DNA of 43,871 nucleotides from JAWLCA01 sp050485905 (GCA_050485905.1 JBJHCH010000013.1:1-43871); one strand, 5' to 3'; counted from the first letter of the stretch, positions 25,301 to 32,904 are shown. The notes: generated from the letters alone by a model not told the origin. Numbers and translations: made by a program.

Positions 25301-26652
25301 CCGACCGTCCAGAGAGCCACCTGTTCTACCAGACCCGCGCCCGCCGTCCGCTGCTGGCCGAGGCGCGGGGCGTCTACATGTGGGACGTCGATGGCCGCCG
25401 CTATCTCGACGGCTCCTCGGGCGCGATGGTGTCGAACATCGGCCATTCCCACCCCCACGTTCTGGCCGCCCTGCGCGAGCAGATGGAGAAATCCACCTTC
25501 GGCTACCGGCTGCATTTCGAAACCGATGCGTCGGAGCGGCTGGCGGCCAAAACCGCCGCGATGGCGCCCGAGGGGATGGACCGGGTCTTCTTCGTCTCGG
25601 GCGGGTCCGAGGCGGTGGAATCGGCGATCAAGCTGGCCCGGCAATACGCGCTGGCGGTGGGGCAGGGAACGCGGTGGAAGGTGATTGCGCGCCGCCCGTC
25701 CTATCACGGCTGCACGCTTGGCGCACTGGCGCTCACCGGCTACGCGCCACTGACCGACCCCTTCGCGCCGATGATGCGCGAGATGCCGAAGATCCCCGCG
25801 CCGACTGCCTATCTTGACGGGCTTGATCCCGACAGCCCCGCGACCGGCGCCCACTATGCGGCGATGCTTGAGGCAGAGATCATCTCCCAGGGGCCGGATA
25901 GCGTGCTCGCCTTCATCGTCGAACCTATCGGCGGCGCGGCGACCGGTGCGCTGGTGCCACCCGCGGGCTACATGGCTGCCGTGCGCGAGATCTGCGACCG
26001 CCACGGCGTTCTGCTGATCCATGACGAGGTGATGTGCGGCGGCGGGCGCACCGGGCGCTTCCTCGGCGCCGATCACTGGCGCGTGGTGCCCGACATCATC
26101 GCACTATCCAAGGGCTTCGGCGCGGGCTATGCGCCGCTGGGCGCGATGATCGCGCCGTCGCGGATCGTGGGTCCGGTGCTGGACGCGGGCGGCTTCCTGC
26201 ATGGCTTCACCTATGCCGGCAACCCGCTCGCCTGCGCCGCGGGCAGCGCCGTGCTGGAGGTGATCGAGGCCGAGGGCCTGATGGAAAACGCAGCGCGGAT
26301 CGGCGATCTGCTGAAGGCCCGGCTGACCGACCTGATGGACCGCTTCACGTTCATCGGCGATGTGCGCGGCAAGGGGCTTCTGCTGGCGATGGAACTGGTA
26401 GCCGACCGCGAAACGATGGCGCCGCTGCCGCCGCATCTGAACGCCCATGCGGAACTGGTGGAACTGGCATATGCGCGCGGCCTGATCATCTATTCCCGCC
26501 GCACGCGGAACGGGGTGGCGGGGGATCATGTCATGGTCTGCCCGCCGATGGTCGCGACCGAGACCCATGTGGACGAGGTCATCGACATGCTGACCGGCGC
26601 GCTGGCCGACCTCGCCCCGCACCTCGCCCCGGCCGTGGCCGAACCGGCCTGA
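25297..26652 (+). CDS. Class III aminotransferase (PLP)
   Basis: A 451-residue class III (omega) aminotransferase. Catalytic Lys272 is in IALSKGFGAGYAPLGAM; the PLP-binding Asp is in LLIHDEVMCGGGRTG; SYHGCTLGALALTG and FVSGGSEAVESAIKLARQ are further fold-type I hallmarks. Class III enzymes act on terminal or beta-amino groups of diamines, omega-amino acids and polyamines. Translation is coupled to the ATPase gene upstream, and a BKACE gene follows after 4 bp. The neighbouring BKACE suggests that it delivers a beta-keto acid, for example from a beta-amino acid. Confidence 0.9.
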   Translation: MTDRPESHLFYQTRARRPLLAEARGVYMWDVDGRRYLDGSSGAMVSNIGHSHPHVLAALREQMEKSTFGYRLHFETDASERLAAKTAAMAPEGMDRVFFVSGGSEAVESAIKLARQYALAVGQGTRWKVIARRPSYHGCTLGALALTGYAPLTDPFAPMMREMPKIPAPTAYLDGLDPDSPATGAHYAAMLEAEIISQGPDSVLAFIVEPIGGAATGALVPPAGYMAAVREICDRHGVLLIHDEVMCGGGRTGRFLGADHWRVVPDIIALSKGFGAGYAPLGAMIAPSRIVGPVLDAGGFLHGFTYAGNPLACAAGSAVLEVIEAEGLMENAARIGDLLKARLTDLMDRFTFIGDVRGKGLLLAMELVADRETMAPLPPHLNAHAELVELAYARGLIIYSRRTRNGVAGDHVMVCPPMVATETHVDEVIDMLTGALADLAPHLAPAVAEPA

Positions 26653-26656
26653 GACC

Positions 26657-27583
26657 ATGGCGAAGCTGATCCTCTCCTGCGCCATCACCGGCTCGATCCA
26701 CACGCCCTCGATGTCGCCGCATCTGCCGGTCACACCCGACGCCATCGCGGAACAGGCGATCGGCGCGGCACGGGCTGGTGCGGCGGTCCTGCATCTGCAC
26801 GCGCGCGATCCGGTGACCGGCCGCCCCTCGGCGCGCGTGGCGGATTTCATGGCCTTCCTGCCTGCCATCCATCGGGGCTGCGACGCGGTGGTGAACCTTT
26901 CCACCGGCGGCAGTGCGGTGATGACGCTGGAGGATCGCCTCGCCGGCGCGCTGGCCGCCGAACCGGAAATGGCCTCGCTCAACATGGGCACTATGAACTT
27001 TGCGCTCTACCCGATGCTGGGCAGGCGCACCGACTGGCTGCACGATTGGGAAGAGCCCTTCCTGCGCGACAGCGACGATCTGGTATTCAAGAACACCCCG
27101 CGCGACATCGAGCGCATCCTGCGAGAGCTTGGGCGCGACCGCGGCGCGCGGTTCGAATTCGAATGCTACGAGGTGGGCCATCTCTACATGCTTGCCCATT
27201 TCCGCGACCGCGGGCTGGTTCATGCACCCATCTTCATCCAGTTCGTCATGGGCGTGCTGGGCGGGATCGCGGCCGAACCCGAGCATCTGATCCACCTGAA
27301 GACGACCGCCGACCGGCTGTTTGGCAGCGACTACCTGTTCTCCACCCTCGCGGCCGGGCGCCAGCAGATGCCGATGGCGGCGCTGTCGGCATCGCTTGGC
27401 GGGCATGTTCGGGTCGGGCTGGAAGACAACCTCTATATCGCGCGCGGGCAGCTTGCGCGGTCCAATGCCGAACAGGTGGAAAAGGCCCGCGCGCTGATCG
27501 AAAGCCTGGGCCACGACCTTGCCACTTCGGCCGAGGCGCGGCAGATGCTTGGGCTCAAGGGCGCGGATAGGGTGGCATTCTGA
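26657..27583 (+). CDS. BKACE family enzyme (beta-keto acid cleavage, 3-keto-5-aminohexanoate cleavage-like)
   Basis: A 308-residue TIM-barrel enzyme of the DUF849/BKACE family. The zinc ligands His46 and His48 in AAVLHLHARDPVTGRPS fall at the same residue numbers as in characterised Kce, and the barrel end has VRVGLEDNLYIARGQLA with the third ligand Glu. These enzymes combine a beta-keto acid with acetyl-CoA to give acetoacetate and a new CoA ester. The exact keto acid depends on pocket residues I cannot judge. It is between the aminotransferase (4 bp) and an acetyltransferase gene (1-nt overlap), so it is probably the carbon-chain-splitting step of this pathway. Confidence 0.9.
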   Translation: MAKLILSCAITGSIHTPSMSPHLPVTPDAIAEQAIGAARAGAAVLHLHARDPVTGRPSARVADFMAFLPAIHRGCDAVVNLSTGGSAVMTLEDRLAGALAAEPEMASLNMGTMNFALYPMLGRRTDWLHDWEEPFLRDSDDLVFKNTPRDIERILRELGRDRGARFEFECYEVGHLYMLAHFRDRGLVHAPIFIQFVMGVLGGIAAEPEHLIHLKTTADRLFGSDYLFSTLAAGRQQMPMAALSASLGGHVRVGLEDNLYIARGQLARSNAEQVEKARALIESLGHDLATSAEARQMLGLKGADRVAF

Positions 27584-28065
27584 TGGACGGGCTGAGCATC
27601 CGGGTTGCGCGTCCTGACGATATGGCGAGGCTCGACAGCGGCCTGCGGGCGCTGTCGGCAGAATTGGGGCACGATCACCGCGCCGGTCCGGACGGTTTGA
27701 ACGCCGCGGGCTTCGGCGCGCATCCTGCCTTCGTCGCCCTGCTGGCCGAGTCCGGTTCCGATCTGGCCGGTGTGGCGATGTTCTCGGCCCAGTTCTCCAC
27801 CGTCCGAGGCGGGGCGGGCGCCTATGTCTCGGACCTCTGGGTGGCCGAGCCATGGAGGGGCCAGGGGGTCGGTGAGCGGCTGCTGGCAGCGGTGCGGGAC
27901 AAGGCCGCTGTGCTGTGGGACGCGCGTTTCCTGCGCCTCGCCGTCGCTTTGGACAATGCCGGGGCGCAGGCCTTCTATCAACGCCTCGGTTTCACGCCGC
28001 TTTCCGGAGAGACATGGATGACGCTGGCAGGCGACGCGCTCGCCGCGCTGAAAGGACAGCGATGA
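27583..28065 (+). CDS. GNAT family N-acetyltransferase of the amine-catabolic operon
   Basis: A 160-residue acetyltransferase. Motif A is VSDLWVAEPWRGQGVGERLLAAV (split: DLWVAEPWRGQGVG), and VALDNAGAQAFYQRLGF is the C-terminal GNAT signature. This pattern is close to diamine/polyamine acetyltransferases. It overlaps BKACE by one base and the deacetylase-like gene by four, so an acetyl-adding and an acetyl-removing enzyme are co-translated. The acceptor may be an amine of the pathway. Confidence 0.85.
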   Translation: MDGLSIRVARPDDMARLDSGLRALSAELGHDHRAGPDGLNAAGFGAHPAFVALLAESGSDLAGVAMFSAQFSTVRGGAGAYVSDLWVAEPWRGQGVGERLLAAVRDKAAVLWDARFLRLAVALDNAGAQAFYQRLGFTPLSGETWMTLAGDALAALKGQR

Positions 28066-29084
28066 AAGCCTTTTTTGACGACCGGCAGCGTGCCCATGAT
28101 CCGAAGATGTTCATGGCCAACGGCACGCCGCTGCCCAACCCGGAGCAGCCGCGCCGGATCGATGTGCTGCACGCCGCCGCGCTTGCCGCAGGGTGCGACT
28201 TCACCGCGCCGGCCAACCACGGGCAGGGGCCGCTCGCGGCCGTCCATTCTGCCGAATACCTGACCTTCTTGCGCACCATCCACACCCGCTGGTCGCGGAT
28301 CGAGGGGGCGAGTGACGAGGTGATCCCCAACATCCACCCCGACCGGCGCACGGCGTCCTATCCCAGATCCGCCGTGGGTCAGGCCGGCTTTCATCAGGCC
28401 GACACCGCCTGCCCGATCGCCGCCGGCACATGGGATGCCGCCTACTGGTCGGCGCAGTCCGCGCTGTCGGGCGCGGCAGCGGTGCTGGGCGGCGCGCGCG
28501 CCGCCTACGCGCTCAGCCGCCCGCCGGGGCACCATGCCTTTGCCGATCTGGCCGGCGGGTTCTGCTTCCTCAACAACGCCGCCATCGCCGCCGAGCACTT
28601 TCGCCGCGCGGGGCTGCGCCCGGCGATCCTCGATGTGGACGTGCACCACGGCAACGGCACCCAGGGCATCTTCTACGGCCGGTCCGATGTGCTGACCGTT
28701 TCGATCCATGCCGACCCGGCGCGGTTCTACCCGTTCTTCTGGGGCCATGCGCACGAGCGGGGAGAGGGCGCAGGGCTGGGCATGAACCTGAACCTGCCCC
28801 TGCCGCGCGGCACCGATGACGACGCCTATCTGCGGGCGCTGGCGGTGGCGCTGGACCGCATCCGCGACTTTGGCGCCGATGTGCTGGTGGTGGCGCTGGG
28901 CCTCGACGCGCATGAGAACGATCCCTTCAAGGGCTTCCAGATCACCACCCCCGGTTTCGCCCGCATCGCGGCCGCCATCGCCGCCCTTGGCCTGCCGTCG
29001 CTGATCGTGCAGGAAGGCGGCTATCTTCAGGACGATCTGGGCACGAACCTGACCAGCTTCCTGACCGGCTGGCAGGGGGGCTAG
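28062..29084 (+). CDS. Acetylpolyamine amidohydrolase-like deacetylase (HDAC superfamily)
   Basis: A 340-residue protein, close to the length of Mycoplana acetylpolyamine amidohydrolase. It has the family start (MKAFFDDRQRAHDPKMFM), RPPGHHAFADLAGGFCFLNN, zinc ligands Asp193 and His195 in ILDVDVHHGNGTQGIFY and Asp282 in LGLDAHENDP, and the end VQEGGYLQDDLG. The polyamine-type loop region rather than an AcuC-like one favours small acetylated amines as substrates. Reaction inferred: N-acetyl-polyamine + water to polyamine + acetate. The ATG at 28062 overlaps the acetyltransferase stop by 4 nt and has AAGGAC upstream. Confidence 0.88.
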   Translation: MKAFFDDRQRAHDPKMFMANGTPLPNPEQPRRIDVLHAAALAAGCDFTAPANHGQGPLAAVHSAEYLTFLRTIHTRWSRIEGASDEVIPNIHPDRRTASYPRSAVGQAGFHQADTACPIAAGTWDAAYWSAQSALSGAAAVLGGARAAYALSRPPGHHAFADLAGGFCFLNNAAIAAEHFRRAGLRPAILDVDVHHGNGTQGIFYGRSDVLTVSIHADPARFYPFFWGHAHERGEGAGLGMNLNLPLPRGTDDDAYLRALAVALDRIRDFGADVLVVALGLDAHENDPFKGFQITTPGFARIAAAIAALGLPSLIVQEGGYLQDDLGTNLTSFLTGWQGG

Positions 29085-29087
29085 GCG

Positions 29088-30194
29088 ATGCAGACCAGCG
29101 ATGTTCTGGTGATCGGCGGCGGCATCGCCGGGATCGGCGCGGCGGCGATGCTGGCGCCCGACGCTCGGGTGACGGTGCTCGAGGCCGAGGATGCCCCCGG
29201 CCGCCATTCCACCGGCCGCTCTGCCGCCATCTTCATCCGCAACTATGGCGGCCCGGTCCTGCGGGCGCTCAATGCCGCGTCCGAGCCGTTCTTCCTGAAC
29301 CCCGGCGACGTGACCGACGGCCCGCTGCTCTCGCCACGCGGTGAGATGCTTCTGGCCGAGGAGGACGAGGTTGACGCCCTTGCCACCTACATGGAGGGGG
29401 CAGAGGGGATGGAGCGGATCACGGCGGCTGAGGCTGTCGAGATGGTCCCGATCCTGCGCCCCGAACGGATCGCCGCCGCGAGTATCGAGCGCGATGCCCG
29501 AGACATAGATGTGGACCGGCTGTTTCAGGGTTGGATCCGCCGGCTGCGCGCGGCGGGCGGCAGCATCGTCACCGGCGCGCAGGTTCAGTCAATCATGCGG
29601 GCGGGCGATACGTGGCGGGTGCAGACGCCTGCGGGATCATTCGAAGCGTCGGTTGTGGTCAATGCCGCCGGGGGATGGGCCGACCGCATCGCCACGCTGG
29701 CCGGTCTCGCACCCCTGGGCCTGCAGCCTCTGCGTCGCTCGGCCGCCTTGCTGCCTGCGCCCGATGGGTTCGACATCCGCCGCTGGCCGCTTTTCGCCAC
29801 CGTCACCGAACGCTGGTACGCCAAGCCCGAGGCGGGGCTGCTCATGGTCTCTCCGGCCGAAGAGGATCCGGTGGAGCCGCACGACGTCTGGCCCGAGGAC
29901 ATGGTTCTGGCCGAGGGGCTGGACCGCTACGAACAGGCCGTCACCGTGCCGGTGACACGCGTCACGAAAAGCTGGGCCGGGATGCGCACCTTCGCGCCCG
30001 ACCGTACGCCGGTCGCGGGCTTCGCGCCGCAGACCGAGGGGTTCTTCTGGCTGGCGGGGCAGGGCGGCTATGGCATCCAGACCGCGCCCGCCCTGTCGCG
30101 GCTGGCGGCCGACCTGATCCTGGGCCGTCCCCCCGCGCTGGCGGCAGCCACGGTCGCGGCCCTGTCGCCGCGGCGGTTTGCGGCGGCAGGCTGA
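29088..30194 (+). CDS. FAD-dependent oxidoreductase, D-arginine dehydrogenase-like
   Basis: A 368-residue DAO-family flavoprotein. The dinucleotide fold is VLVIGGGIAGIGAAAML, followed by GRHSTGRSAAIFIRNYGG, an almost word-for-word match to what I recall for Pseudomonas DauA. LGLQPLRRSA, RWYAKPEAGLLMVSPA, KSWAGMRTF and GQGGYGIQTAPAL also agree, and include the positions of the Arg and Tyr residues that bind substrate in DauA. DauA oxidises D-arginine, D-lysine and other cationic D-amino acids. A role on a cationic amino compound fits the polyamine-type importer. It is the last gene of the island, 3 bp after the deacetylase-like gene and 52 bp before pgsA. Confidence 0.85.
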   Translation: MQTSDVLVIGGGIAGIGAAAMLAPDARVTVLEAEDAPGRHSTGRSAAIFIRNYGGPVLRALNAASEPFFLNPGDVTDGPLLSPRGEMLLAEEDEVDALATYMEGAEGMERITAAEAVEMVPILRPERIAAASIERDARDIDVDRLFQGWIRRLRAAGGSIVTGAQVQSIMRAGDTWRVQTPAGSFEASVVVNAAGGWADRIATLAGLAPLGLQPLRRSAALLPAPDGFDIRRWPLFATVTERWYAKPEAGLLMVSPAEEDPVEPHDVWPEDMVLAEGLDRYEQAVTVPVTRVTKSWAGMRTFAPDRTPVAGFAPQTEGFFWLAGQGGYGIQTAPALSRLAADLILGRPPALAAATVAALSPRRFAAAG

Positions 30195-30246
30195 CGGCGG
30201 ACCGTCCCCCCTTTCGCGGCCCCGTCGAACCGGCTATCCCTTCGCC

Positions 30247-30873
30247 ATGATGTGGACGATCCCGAACACGCTGACGGTCTTGCGGTTGCTGGCCGCGCCC
30301 GGCGTGGCGGTGATGTTCCTGTATTTCAACCGCCCCTGGGCCGACTGGCTGGCGCTGACGCTGTTCATCGGCGCCGCGATCACCGATTTCTTCGACGGCT
30401 ATCTGGCCCGGCTGTGGAAGCAGGAATCGCGTTTCGGCGCAATGCTGGACCCGATTGCCGACAAGGCGATGGTGGTGATCGCGATCATGGTCATCACCGG
30501 CTATTCCGGCATGAACCCCTGGCTGATCCTGCCCGCCACGGTGATCCTGTTCCGCGAGGTCTTTGTCTCGGGCCTGCGCGAGTTTCTGGGCGACCGCGCG
30601 TCGCTCTTGAAAGTTACACCGATGGCGAAGTGGAAGACGACGGCGCAAATGGTTGCAATCGCGGTGCTTTTCCTTGGCACAGGGCTGGCATATCTGGAAG
30701 CCGGTCGCGCCCCGATGGTGGGCGAGGGCGAGGTGCCGCCCGGCGTGTCATGGGCGGCGCTGGCTACATGGACGGGGCTGGCGCTGATCTGGGTGGCGGC
30801 GGTGCTTACCTTCTGGACCGGCTGGGATTATTTCATGAAGGCGATGCCGCTGTTGAGGGACAAGCCCAAGTGA
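30247..30873 (+). CDS. pgsA: CDP-diacylglycerol-glycerol-3-phosphate 3-phosphatidyltransferase
   Basis: A 208-residue integral membrane enzyme making phosphatidylglycerol phosphate. The CDP-alcohol phosphotransferase motif is complete: DFFDGYLARLWKQES followed by GAMLDPIADK (pattern DG-x2-AR-x8-G-x3-D-x3-D). It starts MMWTIPNTLTVLRLLAAPG, typical of the family. Its stop overlaps the moaD start by 4 nt (GTGA). Separation from uvrC by the amine-catabolic island is noted as a finding. Confidence 0.95.
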   Translation: MMWTIPNTLTVLRLLAAPGVAVMFLYFNRPWADWLALTLFIGAAITDFFDGYLARLWKQESRFGAMLDPIADKAMVVIAIMVITGYSGMNPWLILPATVILFREVFVSGLREFLGDRASLLKVTPMAKWKTTAQMVAIAVLFLGTGLAYLEAGRAPMVGEGEVPPGVSWAALATWTGLALIWVAAVLTFWTGWDYFMKAMPLLRDKPK

Positions 30874-31121
30874 CACTGACGGTGCTCTATTTCGCCTGGG
30901 TGCGCGAACGCATCGGCCTGCCGCGAGAGGTGGTGGAGACCGAGGCCGCGACCGTGGCCGATCTGGTGGAGGAACTGCGGGCGCGAGAGGAACGCTATGC
31001 GCTGGCCTTTTCCGACCTGTCCAGCCTTCGCGTGGCGGTGGATCAGGATCTGACCGATTTCGACGCCCCGCTGGCAGGTGTGCGAGAAGTGGCGTTTTTC
31101 CCACCCATGACAGGCGGTTAG
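30870..31121 (+). CDS. moaD: Molybdopterin synthase sulfur carrier subunit
   Basis: An 83-residue ubiquitin-fold protein that ends in Gly-Gly (FFPPMTGG), where the thiocarboxylate forms. It begins TLTVLYFAWVRERIGLPRE. It carries sulfur for molybdenum cofactor synthesis and pairs with MoaE encoded 2 bp downstream. The start is GTG at 30870 overlapping the pgsA stop, so it is translationally coupled. Confidence 0.93.
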   Translation: MTLTVLYFAWVRERIGLPREVVETEAATVADLVEELRAREERYALAFSDLSSLRVAVDQDLTDFDAPLAGVREVAFFPPMTGG

Positions 31122-31123
31122 CC

Positions 31124-31561
31124 GTGAAAGTTCGGGTACAGGCCGAGGCGTTCGACCTGGCTGCCGCGGTGGCGGGGTTCGGGCTTGGGGCGGGCGATAT
31201 CGGGGCGGTCGTCACCTTTACCGGCGTCGTGCGCGGCGATGGCGGGCTGCGGCGGATGGAGGTGGAGCATTATCCGGGGATGACCGAGCGGGCGATCGGG
31301 CAGATTGTCGATGAGGCCGCCAATCGCTGGAAACTGCGCGATGTTCTGGTCATCCACCGCTACGGGCCGATGGCGCCGGGCGAGGCGATCATGATGGTCG
31401 CCACCGCCGCCACGCATCGGGCGGAGGCCTTTGAAGCCGCTGAATTCCTTATGGATTATCTGAAATCCCGCGCGCCGTTCTGGAAGAAGGAACTGACCGC
31501 CGAGGGCGCGGAATGGGTCGCCGCGAAGGACGAGGACGAGGCGGCGCTGAGCCGCTGGTAA
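31124..31561 (+). CDS. moaE: Molybdopterin synthase catalytic subunit
   Basis: A 145-residue catalytic subunit that turns precursor Z (cPMP) into molybdopterin using MoaD sulfur. Typical signatures are GAVVTFTGVVRG, VIHRYGPMAPGEAIMMVA, THRAEAFEAAEFLMDYLK and APFWKKE, with the conserved lysines of the active site. Start is GTG at 31124, 2 bp behind moaD. It is the last gene of the pgsA-moaD-moaE group; downstream lies the phased repeat region. Confidence 0.95.
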   Translation: MKVRVQAEAFDLAAAVAGFGLGAGDIGAVVTFTGVVRGDGGLRRMEVEHYPGMTERAIGQIVDEAANRWKLRDVLVIHRYGPMAPGEAIMMVATAATHRAEAFEAAEFLMDYLKSRAPFWKKELTAEGAEWVAAKDEDEAALSRW

Positions 31562-31586
31562 GCCTGCCAAACCCCCGAAAACCGCG

Positions 31587-31644
31587 TGTGCATCCACGTA
31601 TGTTTTGCGTGCATCCACCGTGCATATGACGTGCATACGTTGCG
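31587..31644. repeat. 58-bp phased repeat, copy A
   Basis: It starts TGTGCATCCACGTATG, then CGTGCATC, CCGTGCATA and TGCATACGTTGCG, separated by variable bases. GTGCAT occurs at 31588, 31609, 31620 and 31631, that is at intervals of 21, 11 and 11 bp, about two, one and one DNA turns. ACGTATG (31596-31602) and CATACGT (31634-31640) form an inverted pair. The second copy is 104 bp away at 31691. It lies between the convergent moaE and sulfotransferase genes. Confidence 0.75.
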
Positions 31645-31690
31645 GTCGCAGCCTGGCCATCTTCCGCAACAGCGCCCCCCGGAAACCCGG

Positions 31691-31748
31691 TGTGCATCCA
31701 CGTATGATTCACGTGCATCTGCCGTGCATACCACATGCATACGTTGCG
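31691..31748. repeat. 58-bp phased repeat, copy B
   Basis: It aligns without gaps to copy A at 50 of 58 positions. All eight differences fall in the three short blocks between the TGCAT motifs; the motif blocks themselves (TGTGCATCCACGTATG, CGTGCATC, CCGTGCATA, TGCATACGTTGCG) are unchanged, and the 21-11-11 spacing is kept. The last motif reads ATGCAT instead of GTGCAT. A GC hairpin GCGCGC-N7-GCGCGC (31746-31764) overlaps its end and could act as a terminator for the convergent genes, but there is no T tract. Confidence 0.75.
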
Positions 31749-31777
31749 CGCGGTGGTCGCGCGCCCGTGCAACTGCG

Positions 31778-32572
31778 CTAGGCCGGGTCAGGGCCGCCTG
31801 CCTGCCGGTCCTGCCGATAGCGGTGCATCCAGTCCTGGCTGACCGCATCGGCCAGCCGGCCGACCGTGGGGCTCAGCCCGGCGGGGTCGGGGGCGGGCAG
31901 GCCGAGGGCCGCGCAGATCCGTGCGACGGTGCCGGATGGGTCTGCCGAGAGATCCTCGTAGCGGAGGCGGAGCGGCGCGATGCCCTGCGCGGCGAACCAC
32001 ACCGGCCATTCGGCATCGCGGCGTTCCAGTTCCGCCAGCTTCCGGTCGATCCGGGCGAAATCGTAGGCCGGCGGTTGCGGCGGCGCCAGACGCTCGATCT
32101 CGGTGCTGTCCGGGGCGGCGTGCCACAGGCCGGTCTGTTCCGCCTTCACCATCGACACCGCCTGCGCCAGCTTGTCGTCCCGCGACAGATGCAGAAACAG
32201 CGTGTGGCCAAACGCGGCCCTGATCCGCGCAAGGTCGGACGGCAGGCCGGGATGCACCCGGTCGATCAGGGTCATCAGCCCGGCCAGATGCGCCTGCATC
32301 AGCCGCAGGCCAAAGATCGGCGTCGATCCCCTGCCGGCCCGGATGGCGGCCGACAGGCAGGCGGCGGCATGGGCCGCGTCATCCATCCCGGAGGGGTCGG
32401 GCAGGCCCCATGCCTGCGCCCAGACCGGATCTGGGTCGGGCATGAAGAAGGAATCCGGCGCCCCCGCCACCCCGGTCGCGGTCAGCAGGTCGCACAGCAG
32501 CGTGCTGCCGGTGCGCGGTGTCGCGCAAAGGATGTAGCTGTCAAAGGTCCGGCCGTCCGGTGGCACGGCCAT
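31778..32572 (-). CDS. Stf0-type sulfotransferase family protein
   Basis: A 264-residue PAPS-dependent sulfotransferase-like protein. The 5'-phosphosulfate-binding loop is YILCATPRTGSTLLCDLL close to the N-terminus, GSTPIFGLRLMQAHL and FLHLSRDDKLAQAVS follow (the latter is the 3'-phosphate-binding Arg/Ser segment), and the C-terminus has LRYEDLSADPSG. Stf0 proteins sulfate trehalose in mycobacteria; here a sugar or envelope glycolipid is an unproven guess. It is 5 bp downstream of the coiled-coil membrane protein gene and points toward moaE. The start at 32572 (MAVPPDGRTFDSY) is chosen over a long, uncharacteristic extension that overlaps the upstream gene. Confidence 0.85.
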   Translation of the reverse strand: MAVPPDGRTFDSYILCATPRTGSTLLCDLLTATGVAGAPDSFFMPDPDPVWAQAWGLPDPSGMDDAAHAAACLSAAIRAGRGSTPIFGLRLMQAHLAGLMTLIDRVHPGLPSDLARIRAAFGHTLFLHLSRDDKLAQAVSMVKAEQTGLWHAAPDSTEIERLAPPQPPAYDFARIDRKLAELERRDAEWPVWFAAQGIAPLRLRYEDLSADPSGTVARICAALGLPAPDPAGLSPTVGRLADAVSQDWMHRYRQDRQAGGPDPA

Positions 32573-32577
32573 GGCGG

Positions 32578-32904
32578 TCAGCCCTGGCGCGCGCGTTCGA
32601 TCCAGTCGCGCATTTCCTCGGCCTCTTGCCGGGCCTCGCGCAGGCCCTCCATCGCGGCGCGGTATTCGGCCTCGGTCTGGGCAAGCTGGTTGGTCAGTTC
32701 CGCCTCGCGCTGCTGCATGTAAAGGATCGCCTCCTCGCGCGCCTCCTCGGCCTCGTGCAGGGCCTGGGCCATCTGGTCCAGCTCTCCCAGGTCGGACTGG
32801 CTGACGCGGGTGAAACGGTGCAGCAGCCAATAGGCGAACCATCCCAGCGCAAAGGCCACGAACAGGATGATCGCCGTCACCAGGATGAATTCGAAACGGT
32901 TCAT
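32578..32904 (-). CDS. Small membrane-anchored coiled-coil protein, function unknown
   Basis: A 108-residue protein: one N-terminal membrane helix (about residues 5-28, FILVTAIILFVAFALGWFAYW) followed by a charged, Glu/Ala/Gln-rich helix from residue 40 to the end (ELDQMAQALHEAEEAREEAI, EAEYRAAMEGLREARQEAEE) that should form a coiled coil in the cytoplasm. I do not recognise a named family. It lies between the OmpA/BON gene (66 bp upstream) and the sulfotransferase (5 bp), so it belongs to an envelope-related group. Confidence 0.75.
   Translation of the reverse strand: MNRFEFILVTAIILFVAFALGWFAYWLLHRFTRVSQSDLGELDQMAQALHEAEEAREEAILYMQQREAELTNQLAQTEAEYRAAMEGLREARQEAEEMRDWIERARQG

Noticed and set aside
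26657..27583. Lysine-fermentation Kce as specific annotation for the BKACE gene
   Set aside because: The other lysine-fermentation genes (aminomutases, Kdd, Kal) are absent and the organism type is an aerobic alphaproteobacterium; only the general BKACE reaction is supported.
31587..31748. Possible CRISPR array
   Set aside because: Only two imperfect 58-bp units with one 46-bp spacer, internal motif periodicity, and no cas genes nearby.
31449..31848. Small minus-strand proteins across the moaE 3' region with repeated NVC-x-x-YAR-x-MH peptides
   Set aside because: They overlap moaE and the sulfotransferase, lack ribosome sites, and the peptide repeat is only a translation of the duplicated DNA unit in several frames.
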